Of a stretch of DNA of 38,705 nt, positions 30,274 through 38,705 are shown piece after piece; the first letter of the stretch is position 1, and every line of letters begins with the position of its first letter. The notes under the pieces are model-generated. The model was not told the origin of the DNA, searched no databases, and worked only from the letters and a program-made list of their open reading frames with translations. A program made the position numbers and the translations under genes. Origin of the DNA: Mycobacterium sp. (GTDB lineage: Bacteria > Actinomycetota > Actinomycetes > Mycobacteriales > Mycobacteriaceae); the NCBI RefSeq assembly GCF_019247635.1, contig NZ_JAFBAR010000091.1:1-38705 (forward strand). Reading direction: 5' to 3'.

Positions 30274-31524
30274 ATGGCAGTACCCGTCAAAGATGACGAC
30301 CGAGGCCGTGTCGCCCGGATGCTTCCCGTCGCCTCCGGTGCCGTAGCCACCACCGTCGGGCCCTTCGCACGCACCGGTCGCTATTTCGCCAGGTCCTGGC
30401 GCGACTATCTCGACCACGAGGCCGACGTGCTCCCGATCGCGCGCCCCACTCTGGCGCTGACGGCGCACGCCTTTCGCGACGAGGTGGTGCTGGCGGGGCT
30501 CAAGGTGCGCCGCCCGGTGAGCGAGCCGCGGCTATTCGAGCGCATCAACGACGAGGTGGTCGAAGCACTGGCCTTCTACGGCGACAGGGGATGGCTGGAG
30601 AACCCGAAGGGGTTTTTCGTTGAGCCCCCACCGCTTCCGGACGTCACCGTGCGAAAGGTCAAGGGGCGTCGACGTTCCTATGAGCGCCTGTCCTTCGACA
30701 GCGGATACCGGCCGCACGCGGGGGAACCGGGCCGCGATAGGTGGCTGGCCTACACAGCGTGTCGGCGTGAGCACGCGGTGCTGCTGCGTCATCCCGAACC
30801 GCGACCCTGGCTGGTGTGCGTGCATGGCACTGAAATGGGCAGGCCCGCAATCGATCTCAGAATTTTCCGGGCCTGGAAACTGCACCAGGAGCTCGGCTTG
30901 AACATTGTGCTGCCCGTTCTGCCGATGCACGGCGCGCGGGCACGCGGGCTGCCCAAGGGTGCGGTGTTCCCCGGCGAGGACGTTCTCGACGACGTGCACG
31001 CGACGGCGCAGGCGGTCTGGGACATCCGACGCGTGTTGTCGTGGATCAGGTCGCAGGAGCCGGAGTCGCCGATCGGCCTGAACAGCATGTCGCTGGGCGG
31101 CTACATCGCCGCGCTGGTCGCCGCCCTGGACAGCGGGCTGACCTCCGCCATTCTGGGCGTGCCCGTCGCCGACCTGGTCGAGCTGCTGGCGCGGCACTCC
31201 GGTTTGCGTCCAGGCGACCCACGCCACGACACGATGATGCTGGCCGAACCGATCGGCCGGATGGTGTCGCCACTGTCGCTTACCCCGCTGGTGCCCATGC
31301 GCGGCCGTTTCGTCTACGCCGGTATCGCCGATCAAGTCGTGCATCCGCGCGAGCAGGTGATCCGGCTCTGGGAGCACTGGGGCAAACCGCAAATGATTTG
31401 GTACCCCGGCGGACATGCCGGTTTCATCCGCTCGCGGCCGGTGCAGGACTTCGTCCAGGAGGCGCTGCAGCAGTCGGGTCTGCTCGACGAAAGCGCTCCG
31501 GTCGGCGACCGTTCGGCCTGCTGA
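30274..31524 (+). CDS. Alpha/beta hydrolase
   Basis: A 416-residue protein from ATG 30274; an upstream GTG (30250) in frame is less likely. After an N-terminal region of about 150 residues, PWLVCVHGTEMG is the oxyanion-hole strand. The nucleophile elbow is NSMSLGGYIAAL (Ser-x-Ser-x-Gly-Gly), an acid residue is in FVYAGIADQVV, and the catalytic His is in WYPGGHAGF. The long N-terminal extension with DEVVEALAFYGDRGWLE is like other large mycobacterial hydrolases of unknown substrate. It heads a tight plus-strand run of four genes. It is preceded by 276 bases (29998-30273) without a recognisable gene. Confidence 0.85.
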   Translation: MAVPVKDDDRGRVARMLPVASGAVATTVGPFARTGRYFARSWRDYLDHEADVLPIARPTLALTAHAFRDEVVLAGLKVRRPVSEPRLFERINDEVVEALAFYGDRGWLENPKGFFVEPPPLPDVTVRKVKGRRRSYERLSFDSGYRPHAGEPGRDRWLAYTACRREHAVLLRHPEPRPWLVCVHGTEMGRPAIDLRIFRAWKLHQELGLNIVLPVLPMHGARARGLPKGAVFPGEDVLDDVHATAQAVWDIRRVLSWIRSQEPESPIGLNSMSLGGYIAALVAALDSGLTSAILGVPVADLVELLARHSGLRPGDPRHDTMMLAEPIGRMVSPLSLTPLVPMRGRFVYAGIADQVVHPREQVIRLWEHWGKPQMIWYPGGHAGFIRSRPVQDFVQEALQQSGLLDESAPVGDRSAC

Positions 31525-31525
31525 G

Positions 31526-31951
31526 GTGAGCACCAGCGCGGGGGTCCTCATTGCGGTCACCTTCGTCTGGCTCGGCATGGTGCTGGCGATCTCATTTCTG
31601 GAAGCGCCGCTGAAGTTCCGGGCGCCCGAGGTGACGTTGCGGATCGGGCTTGGCATCGGTCGGCTGGTTTTCCGCGCGCTCAACGCCGTTGAGGTCGGCT
31701 TCGCGTTGGTACTGGTCACGGTTCTGGCGGCGGGCCATCCGCCGGTGTCGGTCGTCTCCGCGCTCTCGGTCGTCGTCGTCGCGCTGGCCACGCAGCTGAT
31801 CGCGGTGCGCCCGCGTCTGACCCGGCATTCCGACCAGGTGCTTGCCGGCTTGGACGTGCCACGGTCGCGGGCTCACTACGCTTACATCGCGTTGGAGACG
31901 ATCAAGGTAATTGCGTTGCTCGTGGCGGGGATACTCGAACTTATCGCCTGA
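31526..31951 (+). CDS. Small four-helix membrane protein
   Basis: A 141-residue integral membrane protein from GTG 31526, one base after the hydrolase stop. Hydrophobic segments: about 5-25 (LIAVTFVWLGMVLAISF), 50-70 (NAVEVGFALVLVTVLAAG), 75-95 and 120-140 (IALETIKVIALLVAGILE). A polar HSDQVLAGLDVPRSRAHYAY loop precedes the last helix. It resembles small DUF-type actinobacterial membrane proteins; no enzyme motif is seen. Probable operon partner of the hydrolase and the cupin. Confidence 0.8.
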   Translation: MSTSAGVLIAVTFVWLGMVLAISFLEAPLKFRAPEVTLRIGLGIGRLVFRALNAVEVGFALVLVTVLAAGHPPVSVVSALSVVVVALATQLIAVRPRLTRHSDQVLAGLDVPRSRAHYAYIALETIKVIALLVAGILELIA

Positions 31952-31962
31952 AAGGACTCGCG

Positions 31963-32310
31963 ATGGAATCCATCTCACTGCCCGGCCTGGCCGCCGAAAA
32001 GCTGGCCGAGGCCCAGAAAACGCACAGTGGCCGGGCCGCGCACACCATCCACGGCGGTCACACCCATGAACTGCGGCAGACGGTGCTGGCCCTGCTTGCC
32101 GGCCACGACCTGTCCGAACACGACAGCCCGGGTGAGGCGACGCTGCAGGTGTTGCAAGGGCACGTGCGCCTGACCGCCGGCGACGGCGCGTGGGACGGCA
32201 AACCCGGTGACTACATCGCGATTCCGCCGCGGCGGCATGCCCTGCACGCCGTCGAGGATTCAGTGGTCATCCTGACCGTCCTGAAATCCCAGCCCGGCGC
32301 TAGTCACTAA
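31963..32310 (+). CDS. Cupin-domain protein
   Basis: A 115-residue single-domain cupin. Conserved elements: HTHELRQTVLALLAGHDLSE, then LQVLQGHVRLTAG (motif 1-like) and GDYIAIPPRRHALHAVEDSV (motif 2-like). His residues available for a metal are in HGGHTHE and PPRRHALHA. Such proteins can be metal-binding sensors or small dioxygenases. It has a good ribosome site (GAAAGGACTCGCG) and lies 11 bases after the membrane-protein gene. Confidence 0.87.
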   Translation: MESISLPGLAAEKLAEAQKTHSGRAAHTIHGGHTHELRQTVLALLAGHDLSEHDSPGEATLQVLQGHVRLTAGDGAWDGKPGDYIAIPPRRHALHAVEDSVVILTVLKSQPGASH

Positions 32311-32312
32311 CG

Positions 32313-33260
32313 GTGCTCGCCACGCCGTGGTCGCGCGGCTTTGGCCTGCGGGTGCCCATTCTCAATGCGCCCATGGGCGGGGCCGCCGGTGGTCGATTGG
32401 CCGCTGCGGTCACCGCCGCCGGGGGCCTGGGCATGGTCGGTATGGGCAGCACCGCGACGAGGGCGTCACTGCAGGCGCAGTTGTGTCACGTCAGCGGCAG
32501 GTTCGGAATCGGCTTGGTGGACTGGGTGATTCGCGACGACCCCGGGTTGCTGGACGACGCCCTGGTCGCGCGCCCCGCGCTGTTGTCGGTCAGCTTCGGC
32601 GCCGACTGGTCCTGGGTAGCTCAAGCACACGACGCCGGAATCGCCACTGCCACACAGGTTTACGACGGACCCGGGGCCAGACGGGCGGTCGACGCCGGTG
32701 TCGACATCCTGGTCGCGCGCGGAGCCGAAGGCGGCGGTCACGGGGAGACGCGCCTCGGGACGCTGCCGTTGCTCGACATCGTGTTGGACGCCGTATCGGT
32801 GCCGGTGCTTGCCGGGGGTGCCGTCGCGTCGCCGCGCAGCCTGGCTGCGGTGTTGGCGGCCGGGGCCAGCGGAGCGTGGGTGGGCACCCGCCTGGCGGCG
32901 TGTCCGGAGGCGCTGAGTAGCGACGCGACCCGCCAGGCCCTGATCGCGGCCCAGGCGACCGACACCAGGATCACCCGGGCCTTCGACGTGGCCCAGGGGC
33001 TGCCGTGGCCCGCCCGGTTTCCCGCGCGCGTGTTGGCCAATGATTTCGTCGCGCGCTGGGCGGGCCACGAGGACGCGCTGGATGCCGCGGCTCGCGAGGA
33101 ACTGGCGGCCGGTGTTGCCGCCGAGGACCCGCGGATAGTCCCCGTCGACGCGGGTCAGGGGGTGGGGATGATCACCGGAGACGCATCGGCGGGCGAAGTC
33201 ATCGAGGAGATGTGCGCGGGTGCCGAAACATTGCTCGCCGCATGGGGTTCGCCGCGCTGA
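32313..33260 (+). CDS. Nitronate monooxygenase family protein
   Basis: A 315-residue FMN-dependent TIM-barrel enzyme from GTG 32313, two bases after the cupin stop. It begins LATPWSRGFGLRVPILNAPM and has GRLAAAVTAAGGLGMVGMG, then RGAEGGGHGE, the nitronate monooxygenase signature with catalytic-type His. LAAGASGAWVGTRLAA is the phosphate-binding region for FMN. It oxidises alkyl nitronates such as propionate-3-nitronate, protecting from nitro toxins. It ends the four-gene run. Actual substrate within the operon is unknown. Confidence 0.88.
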   Translation: MLATPWSRGFGLRVPILNAPMGGAAGGRLAAAVTAAGGLGMVGMGSTATRASLQAQLCHVSGRFGIGLVDWVIRDDPGLLDDALVARPALLSVSFGADWSWVAQAHDAGIATATQVYDGPGARRAVDAGVDILVARGAEGGGHGETRLGTLPLLDIVLDAVSVPVLAGGAVASPRSLAAVLAAGASGAWVGTRLAACPEALSSDATRQALIAAQATDTRITRAFDVAQGLPWPARFPARVLANDFVARWAGHEDALDAAAREELAAGVAAEDPRIVPVDAGQGVGMITGDASAGEVIEEMCAGAETLLAAWGSPR

Positions 33261-33316
33261 GCGGCGCACTCGGGTGGCGCTTGGCACGCTGACGTGATGC
33301 TCGGCACACGAAAGCG

Positions 33317-33820
33317 TCAGACCGCGCCCAGGTAGCGCTTGGCGATGACGCGCTGGGCCGTCGAGACGAACGGCCCACCGGCTTTGCTCCACCACGTCGC
33401 GGGCCGGGAGAACGACGAGACCTCGGCGAACACCGCGGCGGTGGCCGGGTCGCGGCGCACGGCGAACCGCTCCTCACCGCACTCTGGGTGCCCCGGCAGG
33501 GTCCCGTAGGCGAAGCCGCGCAGGTCGGGTTCGTCAAGGATGTAGACCACGCGACAGGGTGCGCGCAGCAGACCCAGCATCGTCACCACCACCACCGCCG
33601 AGACGACAACGGGTTCGGAGCTGGCCTGCACCCGCAGGCCCGAGCCGCGCTGCATGCCCCAGTGCATGACGGCGTCGGCGGCGCGCTCGAAACGCTGGTC
33701 ACCGCTGCCGATCTGGGCGCTGACGCTGAGGTGCCGGTATCCCGGCGGCAGCTGTGCCGACGCCGTCGCTCCGACCTCTGAGTAGGTCAGCGGCAGATCG
33801 GCAAGCCTGTCGAGGTCCAC
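33317..33820 (-). CDS. DUF1990 family protein
   Basis: About 167 residues if started at the GTG at 33818-33820 (VDLDRLADLPLTYSEVGATA). A start at 33862 would overlap the divergent aldo/keto reductase gene by 10 bases. DUF1990 hallmarks are LTYSEVGAT at the start, VVYILDEPDLRGFAYGTLPG and HPECGEERFAV in the middle, and RPATWWSKAGGPF near the end. The fold is START/Bet v1-like. Function is uncharacterised. Divergent from 33853. Confidence 0.85.
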   Translation of the reverse strand: MDLDRLADLPLTYSEVGATASAQLPPGYRHLSVSAQIGSGDQRFERAADAVMHWGMQRGSGLRVQASSEPVVVSAVVVVTMLGLLRAPCRVVYILDEPDLRGFAYGTLPGHPECGEERFAVRRDPATAAVFAEVSSFSRPATWWSKAGGPFVSTAQRVIAKRYLGAV

Positions 33821-33852
33821 CCGGTCAGCTTGCCACGCGTACGGTCGTAGGA

Positions 33853-34707
33853 GTGACAGCACAATCGTCCGGAACGTTCACCCTCGGCGGGGATCTGACC
33901 GTCAACCGACTCGGCTTCGGCGCGATGCGCCTGACCGGCAAGGGGGTTTGGGGCCCACCCGCCGACCGTGACGAATGCATCCGGGTGTTGCGGCGCGCGG
34001 TGGACCTCGGGGTCAACTTCATCGACACCGCGGATTCCTACGGGCCCTACATCTCCGAGAGGCTTATCCGGAAAGCGCTGCATCCCTATACCGGGCTGGT
34101 AATCGCCACCAAGGCGGGGTTGCTGCGCACCGGCCCGGATGTGTGGATCCCGCTGGGCAATCCGAGTTATCTGCGCCAGGAGTGCGAGATGAGTTTGCGC
34201 CGCCTTGGCGTCGACACCATCGATCTGTTTCAGCTGCATCGCGTGGACCCGGACTTCCCGTTGGCCGACCAGGTCGGCGAGCTGCTCGCGTTGAAAAACG
34301 AAGGCAAAATCCGCCATATCGGTCTGTCCGAGGTCGACGTCGATCAGCTCACCGCAGCCCAGCAGATCACGCAGATCGTGTCGGTGCAGAACATGTACAA
34401 CCTGTCGCAACGCAAGGCCGAAAAGCTGTTGGACTTCGCGGCCAGCCAGGGCATCGGCTTCATTCCCTGGTTCCCGCTGGCCGGCGGGCCGCTGAGCGCC
34501 CCCGACGGTCCCCTGCAGAAGATCGCCGCCGATCACGACGCTTCGCCGGGGCAACTGGCGCTGGCCTGGCTGCTGAAGCGCTCGCCGGTAATGCTGCCCA
34601 TTCCCGGCACGTCGAAGGTGGCGCACCTGGAGGAGAACGTCGCGGCCGCCGAGATCACCCTGACCGAGGAGGAATTCGAGACGCTGGCGGCCGCGGGGGC
34701 GCAGTAG
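33853..34707 (+). CDS. Aldo/keto reductase
   Basis: A 284-residue NADPH-dependent TIM-barrel oxidoreductase from GTG 33853 (GGAG ahead of it). It has the catalytic tetrad: Asp in NFIDTADSYGP, with Tyr of the same motif; Lys in IATKAGL; His in DLFQLHRVDP. GKIRHIGLSEV and the cofactor-binding IPGTSKVAHLEENVAA are also standard. Substrates of the family are aldehydes and ketones. The intergenic distance to the divergent DUF1990 gene is about 32 bases, so the promoters overlap. Confidence 0.93.
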   Translation: MTAQSSGTFTLGGDLTVNRLGFGAMRLTGKGVWGPPADRDECIRVLRRAVDLGVNFIDTADSYGPYISERLIRKALHPYTGLVIATKAGLLRTGPDVWIPLGNPSYLRQECEMSLRRLGVDTIDLFQLHRVDPDFPLADQVGELLALKNEGKIRHIGLSEVDVDQLTAAQQITQIVSVQNMYNLSQRKAEKLLDFAASQGIGFIPWFPLAGGPLSAPDGPLQKIAADHDASPGQLALAWLLKRSPVMLPIPGTSKVAHLEENVAAAEITLTEEEFETLAAAGAQ

Positions 34708-34788
34708 AGCCGCGCCACACCATAGGCATGGGTTTGCCGGGGGACGCCAGCACGGCTGATCTCCGCCGCTCACCTATACGGTGTTCTG

Positions 34789-35412
34789 GTGCCCGGCGAC
34801 CATCCGAGACATCCCGGCGGCGGATTCAATCCACCGGAACCCACCACGAAAGGCGGGCCGGACTACGGCAGGTTCATCGACGCCGTGCGCAAGATCCAGG
34901 ACCACGCCCGCGCCGCCGACGCGCCCGACGAAGTGATCACCGAGGCCGCGGACCTGCTGGAGAAGGTGTCGGTGCTGCTCGCGCCGTTCGACACCGATGA
35001 GTGGCAGTCGCCCTCGGGCCGCCGCATGGACCTGCCACTGCGCGGCAACGTCCTGACGGTCCCGCTCTCGTCGCGCAAAACGGAAGACGGCCGCATCGAG
35101 GGCACGGCTCGCTTCGCCCGGTTCCACCTCGGGCGCAACGGGGCGGTGCACGGTGGATCCCTCGGGATGTTGTTCGACACCATCCTCGGCATGACGGCGT
35201 CGACGCTGACCGGCACCCCGCGCCAACGCACCGCCTACCTCAAGATCGACTATCGCGCTATCGTGCCGATCGAAGAGGAGTTGCAATTCGACGCGGGAAT
35301 CGACCGGGTGGACGGTCGCAAGATCTTTGTGTCGGGGCGGCTCAGAGATGGCGAAACCCTGCTGACCGAGGCCGACGCGTTGTTCGTCCGGCTCAAGCCC
35401 GGCCAGCCCTGA
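34789..35412 (+). CDS. PaaI-like hotdog-fold thioesterase
   Basis: A 207-residue protein from GTG 34789. After an extension of about 90 residues, [20 protein letters not shown] and [10 protein letters not shown] form the hotdog helix with the HGG motif typical of PaaI/ACOT13-type acyl-CoA thioesterases. The core continues [19 protein letters not shown] and [11 protein letters not shown]. The N-terminal region ([20 protein letters not shown]) is seen in mycobacterial thioesterase homologues. The native acyl-CoA is unknown. It ends 86 bases before thrS. Confidence 0.88.
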   Translation: MPGDHPRHPGGGFNPPEPTTKGGPDYGRFIDAVRKIQDHARAADAPDEVITEAADLLEKVSVLLAPFDTDEWQSPSGRRMDLPLRGNVLTVPLSSRKTEDGRIEGTARFARFHLGRNGAVHGGSLGMLFDTILGMTASTLTGTPRQRTAYLKIDYRAIVPIEEELQFDAGIDRVDGRKIFVSGRLRDGETLLTEADALFVRLKPGQP

Positions 35413-35498
35413 GAACCTCCGGCCCACGTAGTTCCCGATGGCCCCCGAGCCCCCCGATAGCATTGCAACAAACACGCCCGAGCTTGGAGACCAACGCC

Positions 35499-37619
35499 AT
35501 GAGTGCCCCCGCACACTCCGTCCCCGGAGCTGATGGCGGCGACCCGCGGCACCCGGCCGCGCCGGGTTTGCGCTCGCCGCGGGCCACGATCCGGGTTCCT
35601 GCCGGCATCACGGCGGCCGCCGCGGTCGGCGAGGCGGGGTTGCCGAGACGCGGGACGCCCGACGCGATCGTGGTCGTTCGCGACGCCGACGGCAAGCTGC
35701 GCGATCTGAGTTGGGTACCTGAGGCCGACGCCGAGGTCACCCCGATCGGGGCCGACACCGACGACGGGCGCAGCGTCATCCGGCATTCGACGGCGCATGT
35801 GTTGGCTCAGGCCGTCCAAGATCTGTTCCCGCACGCCAAACTCGGTATCGGTCCGCCGATCACCGACGGCTTCTACTACGACTTCGACGTCGCGGAGCCG
35901 TTCACGCCGGAGAACTTGCAGGCGCTGGAAAAGCGGATGCGCCAGATCGTCAAGGAAGGGCAGCTATTCGACCGGCGGGTCTATGAGTCCACGGACCAAG
36001 CCCGCGAAGAGCTGGCCAACGAGCCCTACAAGCTCGAACTGGTCGACGACAAATCCGGCTTTACCGAGAACACGGCCGAAATCATGGAGGTCGGCGGCGA
36101 CGAGCTCACCGCCTACGACAACCTCAATCCCCGCACCCGCGAACGGGTTTGGGGCGACCTGTGCCGAGGCCCGCACATTCCCACCACCAAGCACATTCCG
36201 GCGTTCAAACTGACCCGCAGCTCGGCGGCGTACTGGCGGGGCGACCAGCAAAACGCCAGCCTGCAACGCATCTACGGCACCGCATGGGAGTCCCAGGAGG
36301 CGCTGGACCGTCACCTCGAGCTGATCGCCGAGGCCCAGCGTCGCGACCATCGCAAGCTGGGCGTCGAGCTCGACCTGTTCAGCTTCCCCGACGAAATCGG
36401 TTCCGGCTTGGCGGTTTTCCACCCCAACGGCGGCGTCGTGCGCACCGAACTCGAGGACTACTCGCGACGCAAGCACGCCGAGGCGGGCTACCAGTTCGTC
36501 CACACCCCGCACATCACCAAGGAACAGCTGTACATCACCTCGGGACACCTCGAGTGGTATGCCGACGGCATGTTTCCGCCGATGCACATCGACGCGGAGT
36601 ACAACGAGGACGGCACGGTGCGCAAGCCCGGGCAGGACTACTACCTCAAGCCGATGAACTGCCCGATGCACCACCTTATCTACCGGGCCCGTGGCCGTTC
36701 CTACCGCGAACTTCCGTTGCGGCTCTTCGAGTTCGGCAGCGTCTACCGGTATGAGAAGTCCGGCGTGGTGCACGGGCTGACCCGGGTGCGCGGCATGACC
36801 CAGGACGATGCCCACATCTACTGCACGCGCGAGCAGATGCGTGACGAACTGGCGTCGCTGCTGCGCTTCGTGCTGGACTTGCTGGCCGACTACGGGCTCA
36901 ACGACTTCTACCTGGAGCTGTCCACCAAGGACCCGGAGAAGTATGTCGGGTCCGACGAGGTGTGGGACGAGGCGACCGAGGTGCTGCGTGAGGTCGCCGA
37001 AGCCTCTGAGCTGCACCTGGTTCCGGACCCCGGCGGCGCAGCGTTCTACGGGCCGAAGATCTCGGTGCAGGTCAAGGACGCGTTAGGCCGCAGCTGGCAG
37101 ATGTCGACCATTCAGCTGGACTTCAACATGCCCGAACGCTTCGACCTGGAATACACCGCCAGCGACGGTTCGCGGCAGCGCCCGGTGCTGATCCACCGGG
37201 CACTGTTCGGCTCCATCGAGCGGTTCTTCGGCATCCTCACCGAGCACTACGCCGGGGCGTTTCCGGCGTGGTTGGCACCCGTGCAGGCGGTCGGTATCCC
37301 GGTCGCCGATGAACATGTTGTCTACCTGAAAGACGTTGCGGCACAACTGAGGTCACACGGGGTGCGGGTCGAAGTGGACGCCAGTGACGACCGGATGGCC
37401 AAGAAGATCGTGCACCACACCAACCAGAAGGTGCCGTTCCTGCTGCTGGCCGGTGACCGCGACGTGCAAGCCGGCGCGGTCAGCTTCCGGTTCGGGGACC
37501 GCACCCAGATCAACGGGGTGCCCCGGGATGCGGCGGTGGCTGCCATCGTGAATTGGCTCGCCGAGCGCGAGAATGGCGCTCCCACAGCGGAATTGGTGAA
37601 AGTACCCGGCGGTGACTGA
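35499..37619 (+). CDS. thrS: Threonyl-tRNA synthetase
   Basis: A 706-residue class II synthetase, near the 692 of M. tuberculosis ThrS. The ATG at 35499 follows TTGGAGA. The N-terminal TGS domain covers residues 28-95. The editing domain begins [20 protein letters not shown] and contains the [13 protein letters not shown] end. In the catalytic core MNCPMHH provides the zinc-binding Cys; motif 2 is [15 protein letters not shown] with [14 protein letters not shown], and motif 3 is [18 protein letters not shown]. The anticodon-binding domain is the last ~110 residues. It charges tRNA-Thr. The next gene begins inside its last codons. Confidence 0.97.
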   Translation: MSAPAHSVPGADGGDPRHPAAPGLRSPRATIRVPAGITAAAAVGEAGLPRRGTPDAIVVVRDADGKLRDLSWVPEADAEVTPIGADTDDGRSVIRHSTAHVLAQAVQDLFPHAKLGIGPPITDGFYYDFDVAEPFTPENLQALEKRMRQIVKEGQLFDRRVYESTDQAREELANEPYKLELVDDKSGFTENTAEIMEVGGDELTAYDNLNPRTRERVWGDLCRGPHIPTTKHIPAFKLTRSSAAYWRGDQQNASLQRIYGTAWESQEALDRHLELIAEAQRRDHRKLGVELDLFSFPDEIGSGLAVFHPNGGVVRTELEDYSRRKHAEAGYQFVHTPHITKEQLYITSGHLEWYADGMFPPMHIDAEYNEDGTVRKPGQDYYLKPMNCPMHHLIYRARGRSYRELPLRLFEFGSVYRYEKSGVVHGLTRVRGMTQDDAHIYCTREQMRDELASLLRFVLDLLADYGLNDFYLELSTKDPEKYVGSDEVWDEATEVLREVAEASELHLVPDPGGAAFYGPKISVQVKDALGRSWQMSTIQLDFNMPERFDLEYTASDGSRQRPVLIHRALFGSIERFFGILTEHYAGAFPAWLAPVQAVGIPVADEHVVYLKDVAAQLRSHGVRVEVDASDDRMAKKIVHHTNQKVPFLLLAGDRDVQAGAVSFRFGDRTQINGVPRDAAVAAIVNWLAERENGAPTAELVKVPGGD

Positions 37620-38178
37620 CCAAGAGGGTAGCGAAGACGCCATCTTCGACCGAGGGGTCGGCGAGCGCGACCACCTGGAGCGGCTGTGGACGCCGTACCG
37701 GATGACCTATCTCACCGAAGCGCCGATGAACCGCGACGACGCCGCATCCTCACAGCCGTTCACCGAGATCCCGCGGCTATCGGACGAAGAGGGCCTGGTG
37801 GTCGCCCGGGGCGAGTTGGTCTACGTCGTGCTCAACCTCTACCCGTACAACCCGGGACACCTGATGGTGGTCCCGTATCGGCGGGTCTCCGAACTGGAGG
37901 ACCTGACCGATCCGGAGAGCGCCGAGTTGATGGCGTTCACCCAGAAGGCGATTCGGGTCATCAAGAAAGTGTCACGACCGCACGGGTTCAACGTCGGCCT
38001 GAACCTGGGGACCTCGGCGGGCGGGTCGCTGGCCGAGCACCTGCATGTGCACGTGGTGCCGAGGTGGGGTGGCGACGCGAACTTCATCACCATCATCGGT
38101 GGGTCCAAGGTGATTCCGCAGCTGCTCCGCGACACGCGCCGGTTGCTTGCGGCCGAGTGGACCAACCAGCGCGCATGA
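37612..38178 (+). CDS. HIT family protein, AP4A phosphorylase-like (Rv2613c orthologue)
   Basis: A 188-residue protein from a GTG overlapping the end of thrS by 8 bases. The HIT active site is [17 protein letters not shown] (His-phi-His-phi-His, near residue 145). [20 protein letters not shown] is also conserved, with the long C-terminal [20 protein letters not shown]. It matches M. tuberculosis Rv2613c, reported to phosphorolyse diadenosine tetraphosphate. Ap4A is a side product of aminoacyl-tRNA synthetases, so coupling to thrS makes biological sense. It is followed through a MIRU by pgsA. Confidence 0.93.
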   Translation: MTDQEGSEDAIFDRGVGERDHLERLWTPYRMTYLTEAPMNRDDAASSQPFTEIPRLSDEEGLVVARGELVYVVLNLYPYNPGHLMVVPYRRVSELEDLTDPESAELMAFTQKAIRVIKKVSRPHGFNVGLNLGTSAGGSLAEHLHVHVVPRWGGDANFITIIGGSKVIPQLLRDTRRLLAAEWTNQRA

Positions 38179-38231
38179 GTCGCGCCGGCGACGATGCAGA
38201 GCGAAGCGAAGGGGAGGAGCGGCGCTCATGA
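38175..38231 (+). repeat. MIRU-like repeat unit between HIT gene and pgsA
   Basis: The 57 bases form a mini-ORF of 18 codons whose ATGA overlaps the upstream stop and whose TGA overlaps the pgsA start (CATGAG). GACGATGCAGAGCGAAGCGA and the GGAGGAGCGGCGC end match the mycobacterial interspersed repetitive unit consensus as I remember it. It also supplies the GGAGGAG ribosome site for pgsA. One copy is present here. Confidence 0.8.
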
Positions 38232-38705
38232 GTAAAGCGCCCTTCCTGTCCCGGGCGGCGTTCGCGCGGCTCACCGCGCCGACGGCACGGGCGGCGCTGC
38301 GGGTTGGCCTCACTCCGGACAGCATCACCATCCTGGGCACCGCCGCCACGGTGGCAGCGGCGCTGACGCTGTTCCCGATGGGCAAGTTATTCGTCGGCAC
38401 TCTGGTCGTGTGGTTCTTCGTGGTGTTCGACATGCTGGATGGCGCGATGGCGCGCGAACGGGGCGGCGGCACGCGGTTCGGTGCGGTGCTCGACGCCGCC
38501 TGTGACCGCGTCAGCGACGGCGCGGTGTTCTGCGGGCTGCTCTGGTGGATAGCGTTCGGGCTGCGCGACCGGCTGCTCGTGGTGGCGACCCTGATCTGCC
38601 TGGTGACGTCGCAGGTGATTTCCTACATCAAGGCCCGCGCCGAGGGCAGTGGGCTGCGCGGCGACGGCGGCCTGATCGAACGGCCGGAACGGCTGATCAT
38701 CGTCC
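38228..38705 (+). CDS. pgsA: Phosphatidylinositol phosphate synthase (partial)
   Basis: The first 159 residues are present; the gene runs off the window end. It is an integral membrane CDP-alcohol phosphotransferase: D68-x2-D71-G72-x2-A75-R76-x8-G85-x3-D89-x3-D93 is the complete family motif. Membrane helices lie at about 30-50, 55-70 and 100-120. The order after the HIT gene matches M. tuberculosis pgsA1 (Rv2612c), which joins CDP-diacylglycerol and inositol-1-phosphate to start phosphatidylinositol mannoside, LM and LAM synthesis. The ATG at 38228 follows GGAGGAG. Confidence 0.94.
   Translation, partial: MSKAPFLSRAAFARLTAPTARAALRVGLTPDSITILGTAATVAAALTLFPMGKLFVGTLVVWFFVVFDMLDGAMARERGGGTRFGAVLDAACDRVSDGAVFCGLLWWIAFGLRDRLLVVATLICLVTSQVISYIKARAEGSGLRGDGGLIERPERLIIV

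Noticed and set aside
35001..35498. 5' extension of the thrS frame
   Set aside because: The open frame runs upstream over the thioesterase gene. Synthetase similarity begins only after ATG 35499, which has a ribosome site.
1..38705. CRISPR array, tRNA or rRNA genes
   Set aside because: No regularly spaced repeats and no cloverleaf or rRNA-like stretches were noticed on reading either strand. This was by eye, so a short tRNA could be missed.

Overview
The window is high-GC DNA that reads as a chromosome segment of a slow-growing Mycobacterium. The signs are a PPE-SVP protein tail at the left edge, wax-ester/diacylglycerol acyltransferase and P450 genes, many GTG starts with ATGA/GTGA overlaps, a MIRU-type repeat, and a thrS - HIT phosphorylase - pgsA order at the right edge as in M. 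tuberculosis Rv2614c-Rv2612c. The two insertion sequences resemble IS6110 and IS1081, known from the M. tuberculosis complex, but differ from my memory of those sequences, so a related non-tuberculous species is plausible. Species was not determined.

Left third (1-11.9 kb): a gene-poor accessory zone with much decay. After the PPE tail come two paralogous secreted micro-proteins ending in an HGHGG-C-x2-C-HRR tail, a Nudix hydrolase, a broken alpha/beta hydrolase, several small hypothetical genes, a BrnT/BrnA-like toxin-antitoxin pair, a frameshifted AlpA-like HTH gene and a broken small secreted-protein gene. An IS1081-like element follows, interrupted at the very end of its transposase by an IS6110-like element that left a 3-bp CAG duplication. 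Both transposases carry frameshifts. Beyond lie small phage-like ORFs, an intact alpha/beta hydrolase, a Cys-containing small protein, a multiply frameshifted Fic gene, an intact P450 and a long hairpin repeat.

Middle (11.9-21.7 kb): two translationally coupled Gfo/Idh/MocA dehydrogenases, a PlsC-type acyltransferase and a WS/DGAT (all minus strand, a lipid storage theme), a TetR regulator sharing an operator-like motif with the WS/DGAT promoter region, a catalase-family peroxidase, a TauE/SafE exporter, a STAS protein, a second TetR regulator, a DedA protein and an SGNH hydrolase.

Aromatic catabolism block (21.9-28.4 kb): an IclR regulator, a Rieske ring-hydroxylating dioxygenase (alpha, beta, a small associated protein and a dihydrodiol-dehydrogenase-like SDR, all overlapping or nearly so), and divergently pcaHGB. 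A near-perfect palindrome lies in the divergent promoter. The inferred route is aromatic acid -> cis-diol -> catecholic intermediate (protocatechuate) -> 3-carboxymuconate -> gamma-carboxymuconolactone; later steps are not in the window.

Right part (28.4-38.7 kb): an FHA-GAF-cyclase signalling protein, an operon of alpha/beta hydrolase, membrane protein, cupin and nitronate monooxygenase, then DUF1990, aldo/keto reductase and hotdog thioesterase genes, and the core block thrS - HIT phosphorylase - MIRU - pgsA (cut by the window end). No tRNA, rRNA or CRISPR array was seen.
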